From: Polytrichum commune
Taxonomy: Eukaryota; Streptophyta; Polytrichopsida; Polytrichales; Polytrichaceae
Length of the DNA stretch: 64,000 bases
Assembly (NCBI GenBank): GCA_950295325.1
Contig: OX485805.1
Location: forward strand, 29,809,501-29,873,500
Direction of reading: 5' to 3'
Below are positions 24,629 through 35,674 of the stretch, piece after piece (within the stretch, counting starts at the first letter, position 1; the number at the start of each line of letters is the position of its first letter). The position numbers and the translations under genes are program-made. Under the pieces are notes generated by a model. It saw only the letters and a program-made list of their open reading frames with translations. It was not told the origin of the DNA and did not search any database.

Positions 24629-25714
24629 GGGTCACTTCACACATGAGTCAAGGGTCGTGTGACTAGTGTTATATTTTTTATTCTAGGGGTCGGAGGCGGC
24701 ATTATAAAGTAAAATTGAAAAATATTTCAAAACATTTTTAATGTTTTTTTATTGAAAATTATTGAAGACATCAATCCGTGAGGCCCTTTCTGGGAAATCA
24801 TTGTCGAGAACATTCCCCCTCTTTCAAGATGAGTTCTCCGAGCCCTTCTCCGCCCAAGTATTGATCCAAGACTACGCATGGATCATCCCCCGATGCGGAA
24901 TTCATATTCCGGTATTGGTTGATTCGTGCGGCATGGCTCAGGGGTTCGACATTGTTGTTGAGTTTGAATGTACTGATGCTACACAGTAATATGGAACAAT
25001 TGACGAAGTTGCGTGTGTCTATATTTGCCCTATTGACGTGGACTAACTGTAGTAGTGAATTTATAATTAAAAACATAAATAAATGCCTCAAAATTTGTTG
25101 TGTATTTTGAAATGCATATTTAAAAAAAAAGAAAAAAAGAAATGCGCCCCTATCCGTGACCTTATAATGGTGAGGACCCTTGATTCTCATCCAAAGGCCG
25201 TACCATAGGTGTTGGGAAAGCTGTTTTATGTAGTCACGGGCCCTAAAGCATAGTGTGAATGGACCATGTTGCGGGACCATTGCATATTTTGTTAGTGGAA
25301 AAAGAGGGGAGGATTTGGTTCAATATAAGATGTCTCAAACTCTATCAATTTAAGAGAATTACGTGGTGGTGTTTGTCTATCCTGGAACCTGTCTTGGAAT
25401 CTGCCCTGCAATCTATCCTGAAATCTGTCTTGTTGGAAAAAAATTATTTAAAAAAGTCATGGTCTCCTGGAATTTGCACCAGGGCCACCTCCAAGCAGTG
25501 GGCCCGATGCAAATTCTGGGAGACCATGAAACCTTATCCCAAGTCCGCCATGTAGGACTCCATGCAGACTTTTCATCCATGACGTCTTCTTTGGACCTTT
25601 AGGCCTTTATCTTCGTGTGTGAAGTGAACTTGGATGGTCTCCGGCCCTTTCGACCAATGAGAGCTCTTAGATTGCAATGCTCATGGGCCTTCAACCTTGT
25701 GTGTGAAGTGGCCC
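24629..25714 (-). mobile_element. Tourist-like MITE, copy 3, enlarged by an insertion
   Basis: Left end GGGTCACTTCACACATGAG and right end TGTGTGAAGTGGCCC are flanked by TAA on both sides (24626-24628, 25715-25717). It is about twice as long as the other copies. Homology breaks after about 24662 and resumes near 25157, where the sequence again reads CCGTGACC. An approximately 490-bp insertion with an A-rich 3' end (about 25111-25140) is the likely cause. The insert was not identified. Confidence 0.75.
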
Positions 25715-25894
25715 TAACACTGAATCTGCACTAGCTTGGGGCATCCCATGGCTATATTCTCAGGGCTCACATGAATGAACGCACACTGCTTAATAATGTT
25801 ATGCCATTGACTTTATTTGACCAGCGTCTAGCAACGGTCTGCCTATCTGTATATCAAGTACATGCCATACATAAAGTCCAAAGATTAGAGTGTG

Positions 25895-26211
25895 TAAGGT
25901 AGAGGGGCCCTTTCCCGCTCGAATTTCAGATTGGCATGTTCATTGGGGAGTTATTAAGGGGGAATCAATCTTGGAAGATGTGCAAAGTACATTGGAAATT
26001 GGACCAATTGGAATAATTAATTTTGGATTAATATTGAATTAGTTATGAATTTTGGAAGGAGAACTCATAGGGGTACCCAAAACCACTCACCCCAAAAATG
26101 TACACCATGATTACATAGAAATTTGAGGTTGGAAGCTATAATGTACCTCTTGTTTGGATAGGTCTAGTGAGCGGTTTAAGGACCCGAGCGGGAAAGGGCC
26201 CCTCTACCTTA
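25895..26211. mobile_element. TIR element with 27-bp perfect inverted ends
   Basis: Positions 25895-25921 and 26185-26211 are perfect inverted repeats starting TAAGGTAGAGGGGCCC and running to CCCGCTCG. The outermost bases can be read as a TA target duplication, which would fit a Tc1/mariner-type MITE. The 263-bp interior is AT-rich and non-coding. Confidence 0.8.
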
Positions 26212-26559
26212 GATACAAGGCACCCAAGCATCAAATGAGGTAGAATTGCTATCTCACTGTGTAACTGAGAGTCCGCCATATTCGGAATTGTATAGAACTC
26301 AAGTGCAATTTCAGTTTATGTTTATTATCCTCATAGCTGACTAGTGTGTGGATGTATTCTGAGAAGCTAGATAGATAGATAGAAACTCCGGTCCCTTTTT
26401 AGCAAGGGGCCGGCGTGAATAAAGTGTCTGTTCGTAATGCCAATGACCTGATGCCCACTGGACAAGGGGACATTGGGACAATACTACTCTCCCCTTTCGA
26501 GGATGGACACTATAGTGACACACTATACTAGTTCCTAGCTAGCCACTAGTGCCTTGAAG

Positions 26560-26730
26560 ATACCGGACATGGTATCCCCCCAAAGCTTTGAGGTACCCAT
26601 ACAACAAGGTCCAAGGACCCCCCACCATAGTTGGGTGGACTAAGGTGGTGAGCACCACGCCGGCATGGGGAATAGAACCCACAACCTCCTCATTGGGGGC
26701 CATGAGCCCTAACCACCAAGCCAAGGCCCG
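26560..26730 (-). mobile_element. tRNA-derived SINE with A and B boxes
   Basis: Read on the minus strand it opens CGGGCCTTGGCTTGGTGG. The A box-like TGGCTTGGTGG lies in 26708-26724 and the B box GGTTCTATTCC at 26669-26679, 45 nt apart as in a Pol III promoter. Possible degenerate target repeats flank it: GTGCCTTGAAG near 26550 and GTGCCTGAGAAG near 26733. Too diverged to be a functional tRNA. Confidence 0.65.
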
Positions 26731-27472
26731 TGGTGCCTGAGAAGCTACTTACAATACATGACGATACTATGATCTCCTTAAACTCAAGAAACATCGATTT
26801 CTGTGCAGATTTGGGGTTAACATGTTCATACACACTATATATAGGTTCCAAGAGTATGATTGATTTCCTACTTTCTGCTCAAGACAAGCTCATCCCACAA
26901 GGAGATGTGTATGCTTGGATACACTCGCTCAATAAGAAAGAAAAAAGAAAAGAAAAGAAAGAAAAATTACGCCCGTATCAAAATACTGGCATGAATGTGA
27001 GCCCGTTAGTCTAGTGTTGATCGTGGTATTCCAGGATGCAACATAAGGTTTATACCTCACTCAATAACTTTAAAACACTGAAGCAAAAGTTCAATCCCTG
27101 GCTCAACCTTTAGTCATACAAAATCCAAAAGAAAACAAAAGACAAGATGACGATGAATTATTGATCAACAAACAATTCCAAATGATGCAACAACTCGACC
27201 AAAAAAGACTCATTAGTAGGATATAAGATATGACACATAAGGCCTTGGCACATGGTGCCAGGGTAGGGTGATGGTTGTGCCCGCAGCCGTGGTGGACCCC
27301 ACCAACCCTTGTTATCTAGGGATGGTCCCCGCCCGGGCTGTGATGCAAGATGTAGGCACATGAGTCACACTTCAACGTTGGGGCGGAGTGTGTGTGTGTG
27401 GTACAATGCCCGGGTAGTTTTTGGGCATACCCCACGCTTTACTTTAGAGCTGGCTACTATGACCGGACGGTC

Positions 27473-27692
27473 CCAGTCAGGGTGGGAGGATAGTCAGTCC
27501 AAATCTTAGTGGATTTAAATCCAACCGGTTATATGTTGGCATCTTCCGATTTCGCTTAATTCATTTGAGGTATATTATATAGATTCCTCTGAAATGATAG
27601 GTGATTCTTCTATAGTCTCAAACTTCAACCGGGTATGTTTTAAACTCATCCGGTTCATATGTGACTAACCGCCGGTTCTCCTCGAGCCCTGG
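27473..27692. repeat. Degenerate relative of the element at 11983-12210
   Basis: Ordered matches include CCGGTTATATGTTGGCATC, a GGTATATTATATA block, CCTCTGAAATGATAGGTGAT and GCCGGTTCTCC. The terminal repeats are no longer well paired and no target duplication is visible. Confidence 0.6.
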
Positions 27693-28157
27693 TGTGGTAA
27701 TTGGGGGTTAGGTTGGACTTCAAATGTTCTTGGTTAATATTTCTATCTATGAATTTTCAGTAACTGTGGTTCATTAAATGTTTTTAGGGTTTAGCCTAAA
27801 ATATGGTTTGCTAAAGGGTATATATCTTGAGGCAGTAAATTGGAATTTAAGGATTATGGTTATATGAAGATATGTTTTATAATGACGTTAAAATTAAAAA
27901 CAATTGACAAGGATTAATTGTGCTTCGTTATCTTCTTCTAGTTTCTACCTAGATTGTCCAACTACAACCTGAGTCAACTCTATTTATGGGAATGACTCAC
28001 TTGAGAACTATACTCGAACTCCTAGTATATCTTAACCACACTTCTTGCAACCAAATATTTTTTCTATCCTAATATGAGACTATTTATTGTGTAACATCTA
28101 AAAATTGTTGTAAATTAATACTATGGTTATATTACCAACCTCATAGACTTGGGTTTA

Positions 28158-29014
28158 GGGTACATATTGTGTATATAGCTCATTTGGATTTAGGAAAAAT
28201 TAAATATTCATTTGTCATATTGTTAAATTTTCTGTATATGTTTCAACAACCTAAGTCCAAACGCATCCGCTATTTCAAAAGGACTAGGAAAGCGGCTAAG
28301 GTCCATGTGGTTGAAGATTCATTGTACCTCACGCGATGAATGCCTATAATATTTGCAATGATGGCGTATTTGGCCACCAATCCTGGACGCAACTTGTGGA
28401 AAGAGCCAAGGCACTACACATATTACGATATCGTCAAAGGTGATGTTTGGCTTCATGATCCAATACTTAGAGACAAAAAAAAAATACATAGAAGCTTATA
28501 AAATGAATTATGCTTCATTCCAATTTTTGGTTTTAGAAATAAAACCATGGATTACTTCTAATGCTTTAATCATTGTGAGGGAGCCCCTCCATGTACATAA
28601 GGCTGTAGGTTTGAATCTTTATAGGTTGGCGTATGAGTATGTTGTGACCCTCATGACATACTGATTTTGTGTAGGCACTTTTATAGTTCGTGAATATATG
28701 AATATTATTATAGATGTTCTAATTAATGAGCAAAAATTATTTACTTGGTATAATTCTATACCGCAAGAAAATAGGTGGCAATATCTAATTGTTTGTTTTG
28801 AATTCATATGTGGTTTGCTAAATGTTGTTGGCGAAATAAATGGCATTTACATTCCATTGATTAAAAACCCAAGTCATCGTGACATAGCAGTGCCTATTGA
28901 TTTTTATCGTGTTCGAAAAATATTCAACTCAGTGGTCTTTCAAGCTATTTGTGATGCACATAATTTCTTTTCAAAAATTTGTTTCAATATACCTGGCGGT
29001 ATAACTGACGATTA
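28158..29014 (+). pseudogene. PIF/Harbinger transposase relic, copy 1
   Basis: Broken by stops and frameshifts, but recognisable as a HARBI1/DDE_Tnp_4-type nuclease. An N-terminal part reads DIVKGDVWLHDP, then a LYRLAYEYV helix, then in one frame (to the stop at 29012-29014) LLNVVGEINGIYIPL, FNSVVFQAICD and FNIPGGITDD. These correspond to the family's VVGxxDGTxI, QAVCD and G-PGSxHD blocks. The first catalytic Asp of the DGT block reads Asn (EING), so the copy would be dead even if repaired. The family moves Tourist-like elements, several of which are present in this window. Confidence 0.75.
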
Positions 29015-29359
29015 ACCATTCTAATTTTTTAATTTTAATTTATTTTTTATTGTATGATATGTTGTATGTGCGTGTGAAATCCTAAAAAAACCGATTATTT
29101 GCATACTTGATGGGAGATGCGTCCTTATTTGGTTGTTGACTCAAGACACTCTCTTCAAGAATAAATTTACAGCAATGTACATTAATGTCTGTGCCCACTA
29201 CCTCGATTAATGACTCCAATTGGAATAATGTAATGTAATCCAGACCCGGTCAAAGTGTTCAGGGTGTTTAATTGTAAAATCTTGAAGTGCACGCATTTAC
29301 ACAGTCTGTACCCAGTCAAGAACTTTGCAAACTATGCCCTTATATTTGCCCTCCCGAAC

Positions 29360-31338
29360 TTAAACACTTAAAAATAAAATTTTACATCTAAGAGTGTCCT
29401 CAGATTCATTCCCTAAGCCATTTTTAGAGAACATAAAAGATCCGTAGTAAACAATTATAGACATTGCTTTTATAATCTTAATATTTTCACGGAAATTGTC
29501 TTCAAATTTTTTCATTGTTAAAGTGTATATAGGACATGTTAATTGACGGTATACACCACTTTCAAGTAACAAAAACACCTTCATGAGTAGATAAAAAATC
29601 GTTGGTTCCTTTGCAGCTAGGCGGATTCAAGTAAGCCTTTCATGTACAATTTCCGCCTCTAACTCTAGATAAGATACACAATAATTGTCATCATTCTCCA
29701 CATTCTTCATCGTAGCAGTATGCACATGAGATGGTTCAAACAACGACGCTGAAATTCTATTCCATTATAAATCACAAACTAATAATTAAAAGAGGAGGAC
29801 GTATAAGGTACTTACTGTCGTGAGTCCAAGGCATGGCTGGTAACTAATCAAATACCTTTCCGTGTGCGTAAAATATATGCCAAATATGATAGCAATCGCA
29901 AAGAATTTTTTCTCGCAACATCGTATTAGTTTCTTAAAATTCCCTGCTTATCCAGTTGGATGATCCCAAGACCAAGGTAGTGTCACTTCACCATCGAATT
30001 GATGAATGTAATACAAACTGGACATAGACACAAGCTTCGAGGGCGAAGGCGGCGTCCTTGAATTTAAAATTTCATCAAGTCTTTGTTTTCCCTAAGCTAT
30101 ATAAACTGTCTCTTGGCGCAACAACTCATTCCGGCGAATATTGAACATCGTTTCCATCCACGGGTGATAATCAAAGGACTTCGGAGCCCTATTGCCTTCT
30201 ATCTAGTAAAAGAGGAGTTCCGGAGTGGGTTCCCGTCCGTCGTCCCACATAGTCATATTGGATACAATGTCTTGTAGAGTAACCTCTTGGACTCATCCTT
30301 CGAACGCACGATCATTTAATAGAGACGCATTTGGAGAAGAAATTGGCCGGACTTCCAAGAGGACATCATCAATAGCCTTAGATACTTCATCCAATGTGTC
30401 ACTTAGAGGATATTTGGCCTCCCTGTTAGTTTCAAACGGGAGCGGACACGTCGTGGCAATAGGACATCGTATTTGGGTCCCGACTACCCCGTTGAAGGAT
30501 TGTGGATGACAATGGATTTCTCTTGTACGCACATTCCCTTTGTTTTTGTCTTCCATTTCTCAAACTCTTGCTGAATTGTTTGGCCCCACTTACTTTTATA
30601 CACTTGAAGGACCGGATTTTGAACCTTGGAGAATACCTTCAAAAAACCTTGACCAGTAGCATTTAGTTGCATGCTCTTCCTAATAGGTCCAATTTGCAGT
30701 GTTTCCTTTCTCCTCTCACCCTTTGCAGAGAATTTCTTTTTTCCACCCTTGTGAAGGCCCTTTCTCCACCTTTGGGGACGCTACACCGAACAACAAATTG
30801 GATGGTGGAGGTACAATTTTGTACGGGCTGTCAACGTAGCTGTCAGTGACACTGTAATTTGATTGCTAGGAGGGTTGGGAACCACCAAGGTCTATTGGAA
30901 AGTTAGAATCATCACCGACATGCTTTCTCTCATCTTCTATCTCAGAGTTGTTCACACGAAGACTATCCTCCACTTTCGCCTTCATTTTCTTTAAACCTTG
31001 ATCAGTTACTCCCTTGCGCATCACCTCTACCATCTTTTCTTGCCCATGTAAGAAATCGGGATAGGGTAGTAGAAGAAAATGCATTCCATCCAGAAACTTA
31101 GCGTTTTTGCACCCACTTAAAACTTGTGTTGGTTGAGCTTCATCTTATTAGAGAAGTCTGCCTTACTACAATGAATACAAACGAAAAATCGACGCTTGGC
31201 TCCCGACTCAATTGCCCCTTTACAATGTGTGGCAAACTCCAACATAAGGTCTTGCACTCTCTTCTTATTCGGATATCTAACATTGTAGACTTGTTTGTAA
31301 ATCTTAATTTTTAATGTCAGATGCACAATGTCCATCAT
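29360..31338 (-). pseudogene. Decayed multi-frame coding region, identity unknown
   Basis: Minus-strand open stretches follow one another in different frames. At 31338-31117 there is a CxxC plus H pattern reminiscent of a zinc finger (FVCIHCSKADF, then H). Others lie at 31084-30866, 30672-30484, 30556-30293, about 30080-29950 (YIHQFDGEVTLPW) and 29584-29360. Composition looks protein-like, with long charged and hydrophobic runs, but frames are broken. It could be a transposon's accessory gene or a dead host gene. I do not recognise the family. Confidence 0.4.
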
Positions 31339-31379
31339 ATTAGGATGAGAAGGGCAATCTCCACGTTTGGATAGTGTAT

Positions 31380-32900
31380 TTTGGGAATGTCAAAGAATAG
31401 GAAATAATAAGAGGACGCAATTGTAGTCCTAGATAATGACCGGGTAGAACCAGCAGTTAGTTGCAGATAAACCGGTTGAAATTTCAACCATATGTGCATT
31501 CTATGTGTATTGAACAGGAGCTACTTCCACACCTTTAGACTCCGGAATTTCTTCATTGGTGCTCTCACCCTCATTTGATTTTGCTACTGATACTGCAGCA
31601 GCTGGAGCCTCCTCAGTTGTCCGAAACTACGCTTTAGGATGGTTGGTCTTGAATTACCCTAAACTACACTGAAGACCTTGGCCAGAATTAAAAGTTTGTA
31701 CCTATTGTGCACTTCCTTAGTGAATCCAAATAAAACAGACGCCATTGAGGGATGCCATGTTATCAGGTTTATACTATGTAAGCCATGTTATGTTAAGCTT
31801 GTGTTAAGTGTGTATTTATACAATCTAAGTTAATTTAACAATTCTGCTCAATAGGACCTAGACTCCATTTGAAGAACAAAACCACCAGATGTAGGGTAAG
31901 TTATTGAGCTTCTAAGAACTGGCAATAGAGTGTAGGGTGACTACATTTCACACAGTAGCAACAGATTAGTGGTAAGTCTCTGTAGCATTTTTGAAAAGAA
32001 CAGGAGAATTTGATTGGAACTGGGTAGTTAGTGAAAAGAGCTTTAATGTCATTCATGTACACAATTTTGTAGGAGGCCCCTAAACCAACAGGAAAACCAT
32101 GATCATAAGTGATACGTGGGGAGCCACCCTTGACATTGTTCTACAAATCTGGTATAGTACCGATTTGTAGTCTCCTTCCGATCACCGCTACTGGCAAATT
32201 ATCCAAAATTGTGCAGGTTAATATGTAATTGAACATAAATAATGGTAAGAGCAACCCCCAAGAACTCACTAGTGTACTAGATCCGCAGTGACAAGATTTT
32301 CCCAGTGAACTGCCAAATTTTGGCTACCCCCTATTGTTAGTTATCGAATGAGCAAGATCATTTTTTGTGACAATAAACAACATCAAATATTTACATGATG
32401 CCTTCCGCTCTACAAATTCCATGGTACTTAATAAATGGGCATTAGGCTTTCTTCACATTTTAGCAACCTGGCATTCTATGTAAGATGTCACGGTATGCGG
32501 CGTCAGCGGCCACACCTTATCCGTTGGATTTCATTCATTTAGATTTGGATGGATGAATCTTAGTTATTTAGAGGAAGGCTCCTAAGTGAGGAGTCTCCTC
32601 CTTGGCTTGGCATTCTTGCCAAGTCAAGTTTTGTGAGTGAGTGTGTGGAGAGAGGTTGTGTGAAGTGAAGATTGCATGTTTTTACAATAAATATTAAGTT
32701 CTTCTCCCCTTTCTTACACTCTTAGATTCTCCCGTGGTGGAGTGAGAGATAGCTTGAGTCATTGTATGCATTTGAAGAAAGATTAGAGCTCTTATGAGTT
32801 TTTACCTCTCATGCTTCTCATTTGACAAGAATGCATTATTCATTTTTTTTCTCTTCAAATCTTGAGCTACAACACTCAAGAAAGAATGTGAGGACAAGTG
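31380..32900. other. Intergenic, no supported gene
   Basis: Anonymous AT-rich sequence. A block at about 32520-32900, ending shortly before the second Harbinger relic, reads like transposon or LTR leader sequence, but no paired repeat was found in the window. Confidence 0.45.
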
Positions 32901-32912
32901 GTGGCGGGATTG

Positions 32913-34170
32913 TGGATACATGTTGTGTATATATCTCATTTAATTTTAGGAAAATTAAAATATTCATTTATCATATTGATATAATGGAGCCTACTGCTAT
33001 AGCTATGATGTTAAATCTACTGTATATGTTTCAACAACCTAAGTCCAAACACATCCTCTATTTCAAAAGGTCTAGGAAAGCAACTAAGGTCCATATGGTT
33101 GAAGATTCGTTGTACTTCACATGATGAATGCCTATAATATTTGCAATGATGGTGCATTTGGCCACCTATCCTGGACGCAACTGGTGGAAAAGCCAAGACA
33201 CTACACAGATTACGATATCGTCAAAGGTGATGTTTGGCTTCATGATCCAATATTTAGAGACAAAAAAAATACATAGAAGCTTATAGAATGAATTATGCTT
33301 CATTTCAATTTTTGGTTTTTAAAAATTAAATATTGAATTACGTCTAATGCTTTAATCTTTGTGAGGGAGCCCCCCCCGGGTACGCAACTCCCGTATTATA
33401 TGGTCCTGATTATAATCACTTATAATGCGTTTTAGTCCAATATTGAGTGATACAATTTGTTTTAATGTAGGAAACCTTTGTAGCCCTTCTAACAAGGAAT
33501 CCAAAAATGTAATTATGTATAGGAAATGAATATATTTTGAAGCATATAATTGCATTAAAAACCTAATCATATGATTTTTTTAATACATGTACCATAGGTC
33601 AAACTACCCAACTTTTTGGACTTTTTAATAAAATTTCAACATTGTGAATGAATTATAATTTTAATGGGAGGCAACTATTAGTGGCTTATAATTTTAATGG
33701 GAGGCTTAATAAATATGCAACCCAATTTTTTTTCATCTCATTCATTTAATTTGGTCTTCACCCAGCTTTTTTTTCATCTCATTTTATTTAATTTGGTCTT
33801 TACCCAACTTTTTTTTCAGCTCATTTTATTCAATTTGGTCTTCACCCAACTTTTTGAAAATTTTAATTTGATATAATTTTTACAAAAGCCGTCCTTTAAG
33901 CCGTTTTAAGTACGATGCCCCCTGCGTATAATATGAGAGTTGCGTACTCGGGGGAGCCCCTCCATGTACATAAGGCTGTAGATTTGGTTTTTTATAAGTT
34001 GGCGTATGAGTATGTTGTGATCTTCATGGCATCCCGATTTTGTGTAGGCACTTTTATAGGTCGTGAATATATAAATACTATTATAGATGTTTTAATTAAT
34101 GAGAAAAAATTATTTACTTGGTATAATTCTATACCGCAAGAAAATAGATGGCAATATATAATTGATCGTT
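32913..34170 (+). pseudogene. PIF/Harbinger transposase relic, copy 2, split by an insertion
   Basis: Homologous to 28158-28800 over 32913-33373 and 33952-34170. Shared peptides include MFQQPKSK, EDSLY, DIVKGDVWLHDPI, EPLHVHKAV and TWYNSIPQENRWQY. It keeps a stretch near 32980 (MEPTAIAMM) that copy 1 has lost. The C-terminal catalytic part is missing after 34170. A separate element sits between the two halves. Confidence 0.75.
33374..33951. mobile_element. TIR element nested in the Harbinger relic
   Basis: The insertion point is shown by comparison with the intact copy at 28580. The ends are inverted: CCGGGTACGCAACTCCCG on the left, complement CCGAGTACGCAACTCTCA on the right. GGGAGCCCC occurs outside both ends (33365-33373, 33952-33960), a 9-bp target duplication as made by Mutator-like elements. 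The interior holds three tandem units of about 50 bp (about 33725-33855) built on an ATTTAATTTGGTCTTCACCC-like block. No coding capacity. Confidence 0.75.
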
Positions 34171-34568
34171 GATAAGCTTAGGTTTGATACACGATTGAAT
34201 GCAAGCCGTATTGGAATTTAAATTTCATTTCGTTTCCTTAAGGGTAGATGGCGTATTCTAAAATTTGCAAGAAAATTTGCTCGTAAATTGCCCAAAATTA
34301 TGTTTCCTTGTTGCAATTCTGCCAATTTTTATTGGCATTAGAATTTTAATTGTTAAAAATATTTTTTGGGTTAATTTAATTTTAAATATAAATTAATAAC
34401 CTTATGGTTGAATAATATCAATTTATTTATAGTATTGTGGTTTTTGGTGTCATGTTAATTATAAGAATGTTATGCATGAATTTAGGGTATATTGTGTTAA
34501 GATTATAAAATATTTTAATTTCTGACTAATGTGATTCATACGCATTCAGGGCATTAGCCACAACATAC

Positions 34569-34729
34569 TAAATATTTCAATTACTGTAACTCTATAATCC
34601 CACCAAAAATTACAAGGAATGGCAAATAATGTGGGGTCAAACATTTAGTGTTGGTGACACTACACCACAGTTTACAATATGTATTGAGCAAGACGATAAG
34701 AATTGGTGGCACTAATTATCATTTTAGTG
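34569..34729 (+). mobile_element. CACTA-ended MITE, copy 3, internally deleted
   Basis: The right part (TTACAAGGAATGGCAAATAA, GTGTTGGTGACACTACACC, ATTATCATTTTAGTG then TA) matches copies 1 and 2. Most of the left part is missing. Confidence 0.6.
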
Positions 34730-35674
34730 TATGTTTCTGGCAGTTTGAAGATGTGTCCACACAATCCGGAAATCTCAGGCTTGCAGTACCACAAATTGAT
34801 GTTCTCTTTCTCTCCGAAACCCTGTTGTAGGTATGCACCAATGATGATGTATTTAGTTCCTTCCATAAACTGATGATGGAGAATTAAGACTTCAACAGGC
34901 TCCTTTTAAACCAGTACTCTCTGCAATTCACCTGGGGTGGTTTGAGCTTGTGCTTCAAATCTTTATAGTCAAATAAGCTTTCCTGACTTTTCCGAAGTAG
35001 TTCAATAGTTCAGCCAATTCTACAGTCAACCACAGCAACTGGTATACTTAACTTTGGTATTTTACATTTATTATTGTATACATAACATTCACAGGGTAGA
35101 AATTTTCAAACTCAGAAACAGCAATGTATGTGAAGTACTACGTGGCTACAAGCCAACAAACAAAGAATGAAGAACTTACAGTAGGCATCGCATACTGCAC
35201 TGATTCCTTAGGAAAATTTCTGAAATGTACAATGCAACAGTCGCAAAAACCCATGACATAATGGAGATTCAAACCACTACATTGAAGTGTACTTATAAGT
35301 GCAACTGGGTGCTGTTCATGAATGTGTAAACTACCAATCAAAGTTTACACAACATCCATATGAATCCAACAAATTAGGTCTATCTCGAAATCCCTCACCA
35401 AGATCTGAGCGACACGGCATAATCAGAAAGCCAAGTAGAAGCCAGGAATTGCAATCAATGCGCTTCTCTCATTTCAACGAGGTTCAAAAATGTACAATGC
35501 AACGGTTGCAAAAGCCACATGATGAAGAAAACTTCACGACTACATATACTTACACATGCCGCACGCTCACAGCTACTTCTCAGCGACTGCTCAGCTGTTG
35601 CACGAATTTGTACACGGAAACTGTTGTACAACTTGCAGCGAAATTACAGATGGGAGCTCAGTGGGAAGAGGTTT

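Noticed and set aside
27000-27150. Possible third tRNA-derived SINE (TAGTCTAGTGTT and GTTCAATCCC)
   Set aside because: The A- and B-box-like motifs are about 75 nt apart and no target duplication or clear tail was found.
27240-27510. GC-richer block with C-rich and G-rich runs as an RNA gene
   Set aside because: It forms no tRNA, rRNA or snRNA pattern that I can recognise, and no Pol III boxes are spaced correctly.
30225-30509. Plus-strand frame of 94 codons as a gene
   Set aside because: It mirrors the minus-strand coding-like stretches of the decayed region at 29360-31338 and has no domain of its own.
33725-33860. Three 50-bp units as a CRISPR-like array
   Set aside because: This is a tandem repeat without spacers, inside a plant transposon.
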